Of a stretch of 64,000 nucleotides of DNA, positions 35,992-45,642 are shown piece by piece. The stretch covers positions 186,001-250,000 of the forward strand of contig CBDCFF010000033.1 in the NCBI GenBank assembly GCA_965216225.1, given 5' to 3'. The first letter of the stretch is position 1, and each line of letters opens with the position of its first letter. The stretch comes from 3107 sp965216225 (GTDB taxonomy: Bacteria; Pseudomonadota; Alphaproteobacteria; Rhodobacterales; Rhodobacteraceae). A model generated the notes under the pieces. The model was given only the letters and a program-made list of their open reading frames with translations, had not been told where the DNA came from and did no database searches. A program made the position numbers and the translations under genes.

Positions 35992-36835
35992 GGCTCAGGC
36001 CACATAGCCAGAATATGACGGTTGCAGCGATGTATATGGCGGATTTGAATATATGTGCGCATCGGTCATAGCGCATCGCGATGCGCCTCCAATCCTTGAG
36101 TTTTGCGAACAGGTTTTCAACCTTGTGCCGCCTCTTGTACGTTTCGGCGCAGTGGGGGATGGTTTTTTTGCGGTTTTTCCTTGAAGGGATGCAAACCTCA
36201 ATCTTCTGATCTTCAATGATTTTTCGAACCTTTGCGCTGTCGTAGCCCCGATCCGCGATCAGAACCCTGGCCGCAGGCAGGTTGGGCAGCAAAACATCCG
36301 CGCCCTTGAAGTCGCTACGCTGACCCGCCGTCAGATGCAGCCTGACAGGGCGACCCGCACCGTCTCCAACGACATGCAGTTTCGTATTCAGTCCTCCCTT
36401 TGTACGCCCGATCAGGCGCGGCCCACCCGCTGATCGGAGCCCCCTTTTTGAGACTGGACGCCGTGCGATGTGCCTTGAGATGGGTTGCGTCAATCATGAG
36501 GGTGTCGGCGTCCGGGCCAGAGGGGTTGGCCAATTCTTCGAAAATTCGCTCGAAAATACCTTTGCGGGACCAGCGCACAAACCGATTGTAGAGCGTTTTG
36601 TGAGGGCCGTATTCGACAGGCGCATCGCGCCAGCGTAGACCGTTGCGAATAATGAAAATAATACCACTCAACACACGACGGTCATCGACCCGGGGCTTGC
36701 CATGGGGCTTGGGAAAGAAGGGCTCAAGGCGCGCTGTTTGTGCCTCCGTCAGCCAGAAAAGATCGCTCATGTCACTACTCCGTTTTGCAGAACACTGATT
36801 CACACGTTCAAAACAAAGTCAATGGGTCCTGAGCC
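35992..36835 (-). mobile_element. IS5-family element, copy 2
   Basis: An 844-base copy with the same GGCTCAG/CTGAGCC ends, 11 bases longer than copy 1 because of an insertion near the frame switch (around 36,420). Transposase starts MSDLFWLTEAQTARLEPFF at 36770. Its stop codon is lost (TGA became TGT), so the frame runs through the element end into the IS481 remnant. It sits between the IS481 remnant and IS630 type B. Confidence 0.88.
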
Positions 36836-36837
36836 TG

Positions 36838-38001
36838 GTCCCCCGGAATTGTAATTTGTATCACTGACTGAGCGGGAATTGAGGAGGATGTTGCGATGGT
36901 GGGACGTTTGGCGGATGCAGTGGTTCTGAGCGAAGATGAGCGCCGTTTTCTCGAGGGTCAGGTTCGGCGTCACAAAGCGGCACGTTCGCTGTCGGACCGA
37001 TGCCGGATGATCCTGCTGTGCGCCGATGGATTGGCGAGCAAGGAAGTGGCGGCCCGGCTTGGGGTGCATGAACACACAGTCGGCAAATGGCGCAGACGTT
37101 TTGTGCGCTGCCGGATTGAAGGTCTCACCGACGAATACCGCTCCGGTCGCCCGCGCACCGTGTCGGACGATCAGGTGACTGCGGTGATTGAGCGCACGCT
37201 GAACACGCCCCCGAGGGATGCGACCCATTGGTCGCTCCGAAGCATGGCTGCGGCGACGGGACTGTCGCACACCACCATCCGGCGGATTTGGAACGCGTTC
37301 GGCCTGCAACCGCACCGAAGCGAGACATTCAAGCTCTCAACCGACCCGCTGTTGGTGGACAAGGTGCACGATATCGTCGGGCTGTACCTGTCACCGCCGA
37401 ACAGGGCTATCGTGTTGTGTGTTGACGAGAAATCGCAAATCCAGGCGCTGGATCGCGAACCGCCTGTGCTGCCAATGGCGCCCGGCGTGGCCGAGCGGCG
37501 CACCCACACCTACATCCGACACGCCACGACGTCGCTTTTTGCAGCACTGGATATCGCCACCGGCGCCGTGATCGGCAAATGCTACAAGCGGCACCGCGCC
37601 ACCGGGTTCCTCGACGTCCTCAAACAGATCGACCGGCAGATGCCGGACGGGCCGGAGGTGCATATCGTCATGGACAATTACGCCACCCACAAAACCCCGA
37701 AGATCAAGGCCTGGCTGGCACGCCGCCCGCATTGGCATGTCCACTTCACACCGACCTCGGCCAGTTGGATCAATCAGGTGGAGCGTTGGTTTGCTGAACT
37801 GACGCGCAAGCAACTGCAGCGCGGCGTCCATCGTTCAACGGCGGAACCGGAAGCCGATATCGCTGCATTTATCGAGGCCCATAACGAAAACCCCAAACCC
37901 TACAAATGGGTCAAACCCGCCGACCATATCCTCGCCTCCGTCAAGCGGTTCTGCCAACGCGCCCAACAAAACTCATGTGCCGAACTTTAGATGCAGGTGA
38001 C
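36838..38001 (+). mobile_element. IS630-family element, type B copy 1
   Basis: A 1,164-base element with ends GTCCCCCGG and GTCACCTGC (reverse complement). The right flank is TA (38002-38003), shared with IS630 type A copy 2. The left flank is TG where TA is expected, probably altered when the IS5-family copy 2 arrived. A second copy of identical length is at 61692-62855. Confidence 0.88.
36896..37990 (+). CDS. IS630-family transposase (type B), intact
   Basis: A 364-residue single-frame transposase. The N-terminal helix-turn-helix domains include SLSDRCRMILLCADGLASKE and LSHTTIRRIWNAFGLQPHR; the DDE domain has VLCVDEKSQIQALDR, HIVMDNYATHKTPK and SWINQVERWFAEL. All three acidic residues are present, so it may be active. 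It is unrelated in detail to the type A enzyme. A GAGGAGG ribosome-binding site precedes the ATG. Confidence 0.92.
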   Translation: MVGRLADAVVLSEDERRFLEGQVRRHKAARSLSDRCRMILLCADGLASKEVAARLGVHEHTVGKWRRRFVRCRIEGLTDEYRSGRPRTVSDDQVTAVIERTLNTPPRDATHWSLRSMAAATGLSHTTIRRIWNAFGLQPHRSETFKLSTDPLLVDKVHDIVGLYLSPPNRAIVLCVDEKSQIQALDREPPVLPMAPGVAERRTHTYIRHATTSLFAALDIATGAVIGKCYKRHRATGFLDVLKQIDRQMPDGPEVHIVMDNYATHKTPKIKAWLARRPHWHVHFTPTSASWINQVERWFAELTRKQLQRGVHRSTAEPEADIAAFIEAHNENPKPYKWVKPADHILASVKRFCQRAQQNSCAEL

Positions 38002-38413
38002 TAGAGTCCTTCACATTTTGACTGAACCATAGCCTGTGTTTTCGAGGTAGTTTTGGCATTCCTGTTGTGTGATTGATCCGACGAGGCGTCCAACGTATCG
38101 CCAGGCCTCTTCACTGGTTCGTTTCCGAGCCATCCGCATCCAGTGTTTGATCTTGGCGAATGTCTGCTCGATCGGGTTCAGGTCTGGCGAGTATGGTGGC
38201 AGGAACCACACCCGCGCGCCTGCCGCCTTGATGGCATCGCGCACGGCTTTCGATTTATGGCAGCCGAGGTTGTCCATGATGACGATTGTAGCGCGACAAT
38301 CAAGATGAGAAGTGCGCGTCAATCAGGATGAGAATCCTTGGTCGCGACGTTTGGGACGATGCCGGGCTTTTGTGCCGCGATCAAGGGGTTTGTTTTTTGA
38401 TTGTCGCGGAGCG

Positions 38414-39223
38414 TCAATCAGCTTTGGTGTTTTCCGGTGTGGCTTTTTGTGCAGGCCTTCCCGGCCCCTTTGCCTTTTGTGCTGCTCTTCGCCGGTAGCT
38501 TTCGACATTCATCTCGAAGATGGTTGCGTGGTGCACGAGCCTGTCGACGGCGGCCAATGTCATGGCCGGGTCTGGAAAAATCGCATTCCACTCCCCGAAG
38601 GGCTGGTTGGCCGTGATCAACATTGAGCGGCGTTCATATCTCGCGCTGATGAGTTCGAAGAGCACACTGGTTTCAGCCTGATCCTTGGTGACGTAGGTGA
38701 TGTCATCGAGGATCAGCAGATGGAATTTGTCGAGCTTTGCAATGGCACTTTCGAGGACGAGATCGCGGCGGGCCTGTTGGAGTTTCTGGACCAGATCGGT
38801 GGTGCGGCTGAATAGGACGCGGTAGCCTTGCTCGACAAGGGCGAGCCCGATGGCTGAGCCGAGATGTGATTTGCCCACACCTGGCGGCCCAAACAGCAGG
38901 ATGTTGCCGCCCTTTCCGATCCAGCTGTCGCCAGCGGTGATCGCACTGACATGGGCCTTGGACAGCATGGGGACGGCTGTGAAGTCGAAGGTGTCGATCG
39001 TTTTTCCGGGCAACAGGCGTGCCTGTGCGAGATGTCGCTCGATACGACGGCGATCTCGTTCAGCCAGTTCATGCTCCACCAGGGTGCTGAGCATCCGAGC
39101 GGCGGGCCAGCCTTCCTTGTCGGCTTGTTCCGCAAAGCGCGGCCATAGCGCCTTGATGGCTGGCAAGCGCAATTCGGTCAGAGCCAAGGTTAGGCGGGCG
39201 GTATCGGTCTGGGGCGATGTCAT
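38414..39223 (-). CDS. istB: IS21-family helper ATPase IstB
   Basis: A 269-residue AAA+ protein that assists transposition by IstA. Walker A is LFGPPGVGKSHLG, Walker B is LLILDDITYV, and ANQPFGEW is the usual sensor-region motif. The start overlaps the istA stop (ATGA). Confidence 0.93.
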   Translation of the reverse strand: MTSPQTDTARLTLALTELRLPAIKALWPRFAEQADKEGWPAARMLSTLVEHELAERDRRRIERHLAQARLLPGKTIDTFDFTAVPMLSKAHVSAITAGDSWIGKGGNILLFGPPGVGKSHLGSAIGLALVEQGYRVLFSRTTDLVQKLQQARRDLVLESAIAKLDKFHLLILDDITYVTKDQAETSVLFELISARYERRSMLITANQPFGEWNAIFPDPAMTLAAVDRLVHHATIFEMNVESYRRRAAQKAKGPGRPAQKATPENTKAD

Positions 39224-40743
39224 GCTGTCACCTCCTGAGCGGATGGCGTACCGCCGACCAACTGGTCGTAAGATGACAGGTCGGCCAGTTGCACCGCGAC
39301 TTGGGGGAGTGCGTCTTGTGATGGGCTAAACACTGCGCGTAGGGCCGCCATGTCAGGCGGGCGCTTCTGGCGAAGGTCCTCCTCAAGCTGCGCTGCCAAT
39401 TCAGCCTCGCAGCCCCGCTCGTGTGCCAGCGCCAGAAGATCGACAACCATGCGACACGCCGCCTTCTCACTGGTCTGCTCCAGCAGGAATGCGAACATGT
39501 TACGGAACGCCCGGCGCGGGAATAGCTGATCCCGATAGACCAGCCCCATCAGCGCCATGGGCTTTTTGCGCAAGGAGTGGATGACGTGGTGGTAATTGAC
39601 CACGTGCCCATGGCTCCCGGTGCTCGAGGCTCGTCCGCGTGTCAGCGTTAGCAGGGCAGAGCTTCCCAGGAACAGCTCCAACCGATCATCGTAGAGCCGA
39701 ACCCGCAGCTGATGCCCGATCAACCGGGATGGCACGGTGTAGAACACCTTGCGCAAGGTGAAGCCCCCGGAGGAAGTGACGCGCAACGTGATCTCCTCGT
39801 AATCCGTGGTCCGCCGCGTCGGCAAAGGTCTGAGGCTCGCACGTTCCGCATCGATACGCTTGGCATTGCGGGCGTTGATCCGGCCCACGATCTCGTCGAT
39901 GAAGCGACGATAATCTTGCAAGCTTTCGAAGTCGCGCGACCCACGCATGACCAGCGCGTCCTCAATGGTGCGCTTCAGATGCCCATTGGGGCTCTCGATG
40001 GAACCGTTCTCGTGTGCGACGCCCTTGTTGTTGCGCGTCGGCGTCATTCCATAATGGTTGCACAGGGCGTCGAAGCGGTCGGTTAGATCGGCCCGGGATG
40101 ACTTATCCAGGTTCTTGAAGGCCGCCGACAGGCTGTCAGTTCCATGATTGTGTGGCACGCCGCCGAGCGTCCAGAGGGCGTTCTGCAATCCCTCAGCCAG
40201 CGCCACATAGCTTTCGCCGCCCAGCACGACGTGGGCGTGCTGAAACCCGCTATAGGCAAGCCGGAAGTGATACAGTCGATGGCCCAGTGCCTCACCGGCA
40301 ATGGTCACACCCAACTTGCCCATGGCGGTGAAATCCGACAGGCCCATTTTGCCCGGTGTGTGGGTCTGCCGGAAAATGACGTCCTGTTCAGGGCCGTGTT
40401 CCGCATTCCAGGCGCGTATCCGTCGCTCCAGAGTCCGTCGGATGCCCGTACCCAGATCAGAATGCCGACGCAGAAGCTCCTCGTAAACCGCCACAGGTCG
40501 GATCCCCGGTGAGGACCGCAGAAGCGGCACGACCTCCGCATCAAAAATGTCCGCCAGCGGGTCCGGACGCCGCCGGCCGCGAGGGGCCTTCTTCTGTGAT
40601 GGTAAAATTGGGTCAGCTTGCAGCCGATAGCCCGTTGCCTGGCTGATCCCCGCCTTGGCAGCGGCAACGGCAACGGAATGGGTCGATCTGAGCGTCATGA
40701 AGAGCCTCATTTGTTGGTCAGTGACATGACAGCCCGGCATGAA
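39220..40743 (-). CDS. istA: IS21-family transposase IstA
   Basis: A 507-residue DDE transposase. After the N-terminal helix-turn-helix (AAAKAGISQATGYRLQ) come MGLSDFTAMGKLGVT, NHGTDSLSAAFKNL and GVAHENGSIESPNGHLKR, the rve-core acidic residues. The start MPGCHVTDQQMRLFMTL is preferred; 8 codons upstream are also open. Confidence 0.92.
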   Translation of the reverse strand, partial: FMPGCHVTDQQMRLFMTLRSTHSVAVAAAKAGISQATGYRLQADPILPSQKKAPRGRRRPDPLADIFDAEVVPLLRSSPGIRPVAVYEELLRRHSDLGTGIRRTLERRIRAWNAEHGPEQDVIFRQTHTPGKMGLSDFTAMGKLGVTIAGEALGHRLYHFRLAYSGFQHAHVVLGGESYVALAEGLQNALWTLGGVPHNHGTDSLSAAFKNLDKSSRADLTDRFDALCNHYGMTPTRNNKGVAHENGSIESPNGHLKRTIEDALVMRGSRDFESLQDYRRFIDEIVGRINARNAKRIDAERASLRPLPTRRTTDYEEITLRVTSSGGFTLRKVFYTVPSRLIGHQLRVRLYDDRLELFLGSSALLTLTRGRASSTGSHGHVVNYHHVIHSLRKKPMALMGLVYRDQLFPRRAFRNMFAFLLEQTSEKAACRMVVDLLALAHERGCEAELAAQLEEDLRQKRPPDMAALRAVFSPSQDALPQVAVQLADLSSYDQLVGGTPSAQEVTA

Positions 40744-41712
40744 CGATCCCCTTGCACAGAAAATCATTCCTTATCCGAGCCGGCCACAACCGTCAGGCCC
40801 GCCCCAAAAGGGCAAAACGCGTGTGCGGGGCCTCCCCAGTCGGGCTACGCCCTCCCTGCGAGCCCCCGCACACGCGTTCTCATCCTGATTGACGCTGGAT
40901 TCTCACCTTGTTTGTCGCGCAGCAGACGATATCGCCGGGCTTCAGTGCAGGGACAAGCAGTTGATCGATATAGGCACGGAAGGACTGCCCGTTGATCGGG
41001 CCGTCAAAGACACAGGGCGCCGTCAATTGATCGCAGCGCAAGGCAGCAATGAACGTCATGGTGTTCCAGTGGCCATGGGGCGCAAAGCCGTGCAGGCGTT
41101 TGCCTTTTGGTCCCCAGCCGCGCAGCGGAGCCATGTTGGTCTTGATCCAGGTTTCATCAATGAAGACCAGCTTGCGCGGATCGAGTTGACGCATGACCCC
41201 CTTCCAGCGCTTTCGCCGGCGGGCCACATCGGCTCGGGCCCGCTCAAGGGCGAGCAGTGTTTTTTTTTGAAGCTCAGCCCCTCGCGGCGCATAAAGTGCC
41301 AGACCGCATTGCGGGACACCTTGACGCCCCGCTTCGCCGGCATGTCTTTCAGACCATGCAGCGTCAGGTGCGGCGTGCGGTTGATCTGCTCCAGGATAAA
41401 ATCACGGTGGGGTTCAAGGATAATCCTGCGGTGGCCACCCATCTTGCCAGGCGCCACGCTGCCAGTCTCGCGATATCGCTGGCGCCACTTGATCACCGAA
41501 GAAACAGCCACCGAGAAACGGGCAGCCACAACACGTGCCGTCTCGCCGGAAACAACAGCTGCTACTGCACGCTCCCGAAGATCATTCGAATAGGGTTTTA
41601 CCATGCATGCCGGCCTCCAGTCCCGGCACGCAGTTTGAATCACAATTCAACGAAAAACGGAATCCCGAGATTCAAACAAATGATGAACCGCTCTAGGGTG
41701 TCATTCTGCCCC

Positions 41713-42110
41713 CTAACGGAGCGGACCCCAGGAAGGCCGGAGATTGAGCGGAACCGTCCCCGCGGGCAGCATCCATTCGGCCCACATGGCGCGGAGGGGG
41801 CGGTCAGTCGCCAGAGGCGGCGCAGGCGGCCGCGGCAGGGAGGCGGGATCGCGGGGCGGCCTGCGCCCGAACTCCAGCGCCTCGAAGGGAATGCCGGGGC
41901 GGCCCCAGACGGCGTGGAGCCGGGGTTCCGGCCATTCCCGTTCACCAGCGCCCGTTCCTGCGCGGTGAGATCGGGTTCCACGGCGTCCCGCGCGGGCGCC
42001 ATCATCCGCGGGGGTGTCACTGCGGCGTCCGGCGCGCGCGGACCGGACATTTCCCGCGGCGCCGGCATCTGCGCCGGGCGAGGCGGGTGAGAAAGCGGTG
42101 AACGCTCCAC
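41713..42110 (-). pseudogene. small gene downstream of virD4-like gene, apparently frameshifted
   Basis: One frame gives PAREMSG-like text and VEPDLTAQERALVNG; the next frame continues EWPEPRLHAVWGRPGIPFEALEFG and MWAEWMLPAGTVPLNLRPSW to a stop at 41713. Together they read as one proline-rich protein broken near 41,930. It overlaps the virD4-like 3' end by about 94 bases. I do not recognise the family, and the insertion point of IS630 type A copy 2 is only about 20 bases away. Confidence 0.45.
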
Positions 42111-44101
42111 CGCACCACCTTCGCCTTCCGGCTCCGCGTCCCGGATCGGTCGAACAGATCGCCCACGGCGGCGGCCTGCGGCGGCTCCGGGAAATCTTCA
42201 AGCCACTCCGCCGGGATGTCTTCGTCGGAAATCTCCGTCATGGGCGCGGTCGCGTCATCGCGCGCCGCCCCGGATGCGCCATTGCCGCCGTTCACGGGCG
42301 GCTCCGCCTCCGCCCCGGGCGCGGGATCGGAGGGGGGCGCGGCGGCGGGTGCAGCGGCGGGTTCGGACACCCGATCTCTGCGGGTCCGAATATCCTCCAC
42401 GCCCGCTGCCGGTGGCCGGCGATCTTGCGCAGGCGCAGGCGCGGCCCGGGGAGCGGTATCGTTCCGGGCGTCCGTCATGTCCGGCCGGTGATCCGCGCCC
42501 GCAGCGACGCCGGTATCCGGCTGCGCTTGCGGACCGGCGATATTGTCCATCACCGCCTGCCGCCGCCTCGTCACGGTGAGTTCATCCTCGATGTCTTCCG
42601 CCCGGCGCACCCGGTCCTTCATGTCGGCGCGGGTGAACCAGATCGCCTTGGTTGCCAGGATCGGCTTCGAGCGGCGAGTGAAGATCACCGATCCATGCCC
42701 CGGCAGCTGCCCGAGTGCGGCCTGCGTGAGCAGCGGAATGTCACGCAGCTGTTCCAGTTCGGTGGTGCCGACCGATCCGCCCATCGGGGTCATGACCGGG
42801 CTGTTGGACGAACTGCCCTCGGTCACGACCCGGATCGTGCGCTTTCCGAGCATGGCGGAGATGTCGGCGGCGGTGCGGCTGGAGCCGACGGCGCTGACGA
42901 CGCGGGCCTCGCAGCTGTCGAGCCAGGCGTCGGCCCCGGATTGCCCGCCCCAGGCCTCGACCACCTGCCCGAGATTCTGGTAGATCAGCATCAGGTGCAT
43001 GCCGATGGAGCGGCCCGCATCGCGCACGTTCACGAGCACGTCCATGCCGCCCAGCACCCTTGCCTCGTCGATCAGAAAGAGCCGCCTTGCGCGGGGCCTG
43101 TCGGGCTGTTCCATGAGTTCGCTGACCACCAGCATTCCGCCGATCAGCAGGCGCGGGAAGGAGGCGAAATCCCGTGCGGCGAGGCCGGGGATGTTGATGT
43201 AGATGTCGGTCAGGGGATTGAGGGCGCGCAGATGCTCCTGCGGCGATTTCCCGGACTGCCCGTAGCTGGCGATGTCGGGATAGCGGACGAATGCGAGCTT
43301 GTTGGAGATGCCCTTGACGACGCCGGGAAAGGTGCGCGCGTCGAGCGAGGCCAGCCCCGCCATCTCGTCGGTGATGAAGGGCATGTTGTATTCCTGCGCG
43401 ATCATCGCCGCCTCGTTGATGACGGTTTCGCGGTCGCGGTTGATGAAGATCGAGATGTCGCGGGCGATATTGTCGCTGTTCTCCTGCACGAAATGCGCGG
43501 TCAGCGCGGCGAAGAGGCTGACCGACATCTCGTGAAAATACTCGGATATGTCGGAGGCCCGCCCGGCCAGGGGCATCAGGGTCTTGGCCATGGTGTGGTA
43601 GACCGAAGGCGCCTGACCGGCCAGCGGCGCGAGCATCCTGAACGGATCGAAGCCGGAATCGGCGTCGATCACCACGGCGTTGTAACCCATGTCGCGGCGC
43701 GCCTTCCGGGTTCGGGCATAGAGATCGCCCTTGGGATCGAAGACGACGATGGGGCCTTCGTAATGCAGGATGTTTGGAATGACGATGCCCGAGGTCTTGT
43801 AGCCTGCGGAGGCGGCGAGGACGAGCACATGGCCGTTGCCGTCGGCCGGGTTCATGGCGATGAGATGGCCACGACCCTGACGGCCTGCCCATGTGCGGGG
43901 CTTGCCGGGATCGAAGCCGGGGGTGTCCTTCAGGGGATCGGTGTACTCGCCCAGGACGATGCCGCCGGGATGGCCGAAGCGGGCGCGGCGGTGAAATACA
44001 GCCATGCGCGGGCTGCGGGCAAGTGCGACCCGCAAAGCGCCGAGGTCGTCCCGCTTGAACTTGCGGGAGCCATGCCCCCGTTGCGGTGGTCCAATGCGCA
44101 T
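42017..44101 (-). CDS. VirD4/TraG-like type IV secretion coupling protein, N-terminus truncated
   Basis: A 694-residue TraG/VirD4-type ATPase. The Walker A region is degenerate for the family, LVLAASAGYKTSGIVIPN; Walker B lies in RLFLIDEARVLGG. FDPKGDLYARTRKARR and YQNLGQVVEAWG are conserved. The usual N-terminal pair of membrane helices is absent: the protein begins close to GHGSRKFKRDDLGALR. The C-terminal 170 residues are Pro/Ala-rich and end in an Arg-rich stretch that may be out of frame. No relaxase or virB genes are nearby, so it is an orphan of a conjugative element. Confidence 0.8.
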   Translation of the reverse strand: MRIGPPQRGHGSRKFKRDDLGALRVALARSPRMAVFHRRARFGHPGGIVLGEYTDPLKDTPGFDPGKPRTWAGRQGRGHLIAMNPADGNGHVLVLAASAGYKTSGIVIPNILHYEGPIVVFDPKGDLYARTRKARRDMGYNAVVIDADSGFDPFRMLAPLAGQAPSVYHTMAKTLMPLAGRASDISEYFHEMSVSLFAALTAHFVQENSDNIARDISIFINRDRETVINEAAMIAQEYNMPFITDEMAGLASLDARTFPGVVKGISNKLAFVRYPDIASYGQSGKSPQEHLRALNPLTDIYINIPGLAARDFASFPRLLIGGMLVVSELMEQPDRPRARRLFLIDEARVLGGMDVLVNVRDAGRSIGMHLMLIYQNLGQVVEAWGGQSGADAWLDSCEARVVSAVGSSRTAADISAMLGKRTIRVVTEGSSSNSPVMTPMGGSVGTTELEQLRDIPLLTQAALGQLPGHGSVIFTRRSKPILATKAIWFTRADMKDRVRRAEDIEDELTVTRRRQAVMDNIAGPQAQPDTGVAAGADHRPDMTDARNDTAPRAAPAPAQDRRPPAAGVEDIRTRRDRVSEPAAAPAAAPPSDPAPGAEAEPPVNGGNGASGAARDDATAPMTEISDEDIPAEWLEDFPEPPQAAAVGDLFDRSGTRSRKAKVVRWSVHRFLTRLARRRCRRRGKCPVRARRTPQ

Positions 44102-44721
44102 CCTCGGGATATTTCACCGTGGCCCAAAACCCCGATCCCGCGCCCCACCGAGGGAGCATGCCCGATGACGGAACGCCCGTCACATGCGCCCGAGCCGACA
44201 CCGATCAGTGCCGGTTTCCGGGGCCGAAATTCCATGCCCCGGTTTCTGCGTCGCGCGGATTGTCACCCCGAAGAGCCACGAAAAACGGCCACAGCCCTCA
44301 AGTCAACGACGGCAGGACGGTTGCATGGGCCTGGATCGTTGCAGTTATCGGGTGTGCGACCTTCAACAGCAATCCTCCCACCCCTCACTCTTTCCCCACA
44401 GGCGGCGCCCAGACCCCCGCGGCGGATGCCTCGGGAGGGTTTCCAGCGCGCGCCGGGGTCGGTTCAGGCCCGCAATGTCATGCCCCGACCCGCATCGAAA
44501 AACATTCACCCTGGCTGACCCTGGTTGGTTTATTGCCAAGGACCGGTAAGTGGGACAAAGGAATCGTGCCCTGTATGCCCCTGCCCCTGAACGGCGGCTA
44601 TCTTCACATTGCGACTGCGGCAAAAAGCAGGGAGGGCGGATGGCAGGAATCTGCTACAGTACAATCACATGTCCGATTTGACGATACCCGAGTGAATGGC
44701 AAACCCCTGTTTGTGGCTTTA
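44102..44721. other. 620 bases without a recognisable gene
   Basis: Open frames occur on both strands but have no family features or consistent codon pattern. The stretch borders the virD4-like gene and the transporter operon and probably includes the missing virD4 5' part in decayed form. A hydrophobic run (VAWAWIVAVIGCATF, plus strand near 44,320) could be a lipoprotein signal but has no suitable start. Confidence 0.5.
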
Positions 44722-45642
44722 CTAGCCCTTTGGCCTGAAGGGTTGGGCCAGAGATACCGGAAAATCCAGGGCCATCGCCTGGCGATTTCGGGAGATCAGC
44801 ACCAAGACAACAATGGTTGCCAGGTAAGGCAGCGCGGACAGGACTTCTGACGGGACAGAAAGGCCAATTGCCTGCCCTTGCAGTTGGAGAATTGTCATGC
44901 CGCCAAACAGCCATGCACCGAGTACCACCCGCAGCGGCCGCCATGCGGCAAATACCACGAGGGCGAGCGCAATCCAGCCACGCCCGGCTGTCATGTTCTC
45001 GACCCAGAGCGGCGTGTAAACCAGCGACAGGTAGGCGCCACCCAATCCGGCCATGGCGCCGCCGAACATTACTGCAAGATAGCGTATCCTGATCACTTCA
45101 AACCCGATCGCATGGGCCGATTCCGGGCTTTCGCCGATTGCCCGCAATGCCAGCCCGGCCTTGGTCCGGTAAAGGAACCAGCTGACCGCAGCGAACATGA
45201 CAAAAGAAAAGTAGACGAGCGGATCATATTGAAAGAGCATCTCGCCAATCACCGGAATGTCCGAAAGCCCGGGTATGTGGACCGGTTTGATTGCGTCCAC
45301 CGGCGTGCTGCCAAATCCGCGCCCCACAAAGGCCGAAACCCCGGCTCCGAAAATCGCCAGCGCCAAACCGGCAGCATATTGGTTCGTCATGAAGGTGAGG
45401 GCCAGAACACCAAACAGAAGCGATGCCAGCGCACCAGACAGCACAGCGACAAACAACGCCACAATCATCGGAAACCCGGCGAAGTGGGTCCAGACACCGA
45501 ACGCGGCTCCGACCAGCATCATACCCTCGATCCCAAGATTCAGGACTCCGGATTTTTCTACCACCAACTCTCCGAGTGCGGCAAAAATCAACGAAGTGGC
45601 CGCGATAATCGTCCCGACGAACATGGAAACGAACAAATCCAT
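44722..45642 (-). CDS. ABC transporter permease, nucleoside/purine type (second permease)
   Basis: A 306-residue membrane protein with 8 or so helices, beginning MDLFVSMFVGTIIAATSLIFAALGE and containing SGVLNLGIEGMMLVGA and GLALRAIGESPESAHAIG, the signature of the COG1079 (YufQ/NupQ) permeases. Its start overlaps the upstream permease stop by one base. It closes the gntR-BMP-ATPase-permease-permease operon. Confidence 0.92.
   Translation of the reverse strand: MDLFVSMFVGTIIAATSLIFAALGELVVEKSGVLNLGIEGMMLVGAAFGVWTHFAGFPMIVALFVAVLSGALASLLFGVLALTFMTNQYAAGLALAIFGAGVSAFVGRGFGSTPVDAIKPVHIPGLSDIPVIGEMLFQYDPLVYFSFVMFAAVSWFLYRTKAGLALRAIGESPESAHAIGFEVIRIRYLAVMFGGAMAGLGGAYLSLVYTPLWVENMTAGRGWIALALVVFAAWRPLRVVLGAWLFGGMTILQLQGQAIGLSVPSEVLSALPYLATIVVLVLISRNRQAMALDFPVSLAQPFRPKG

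Larger units (their letters stand above)
34102..35992 (-). mobile_element. IS481-family remnant, split by an IS5-family element
   Basis: Ends share CTAAGTGT (34102-34109 and, reverse complemented, 35985-35992). The transposase coding region is interrupted at 34307-35139 by an IS5-family copy. Confidence 0.7.
38287..40924 (-). mobile_element. IS21-family element, copy 1
   Basis: A 2,638-base element with ends TGTAGCGCGACAATC on the left and TGCTGCGCGACAAAC on the right (reverse complement), each followed by GTCAATCAGGATGAGA-like sub-repeats typical of IS21 multiple terminal repeats. The 6-base duplication GACGAT flanks it (38281-38286, 40925-40930). It carries istA and istB overlapping by 4 bases. 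Confidence 0.93.
38004..41693 (-). mobile_element. IS630-family element, type A copy 2, split by an IS21-family element
   Basis: The two parts (38004-38286 and 40925-41693) are nearly identical to copy 1 at 22.7 kb. TA flanks it at 38002-38003 and 41694-41695. The transposase gene is broken within the VIMDN segment; the upstream part starts MVKPYSNDLRERAV at 41604 and keeps the nine-A slippery run. Confidence 0.9.

Noticed and set aside
41640..42110. Reading the C-terminal region as a native extension of the VirD4-like protein
   Set aside because: The frames do not join without two shifts; kept only as a probable broken small gene.
42014..44518. 834-codon open frame on the plus strand
   Set aside because: Antisense to the virD4-like gene, His/Gly-rich composition typical of a shadow frame.
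44086..44850. 254-codon plus-strand frame between virD4-like gene and transporter
   Set aside because: No start signal, no domain, and it runs into the antisense of the permease gene.
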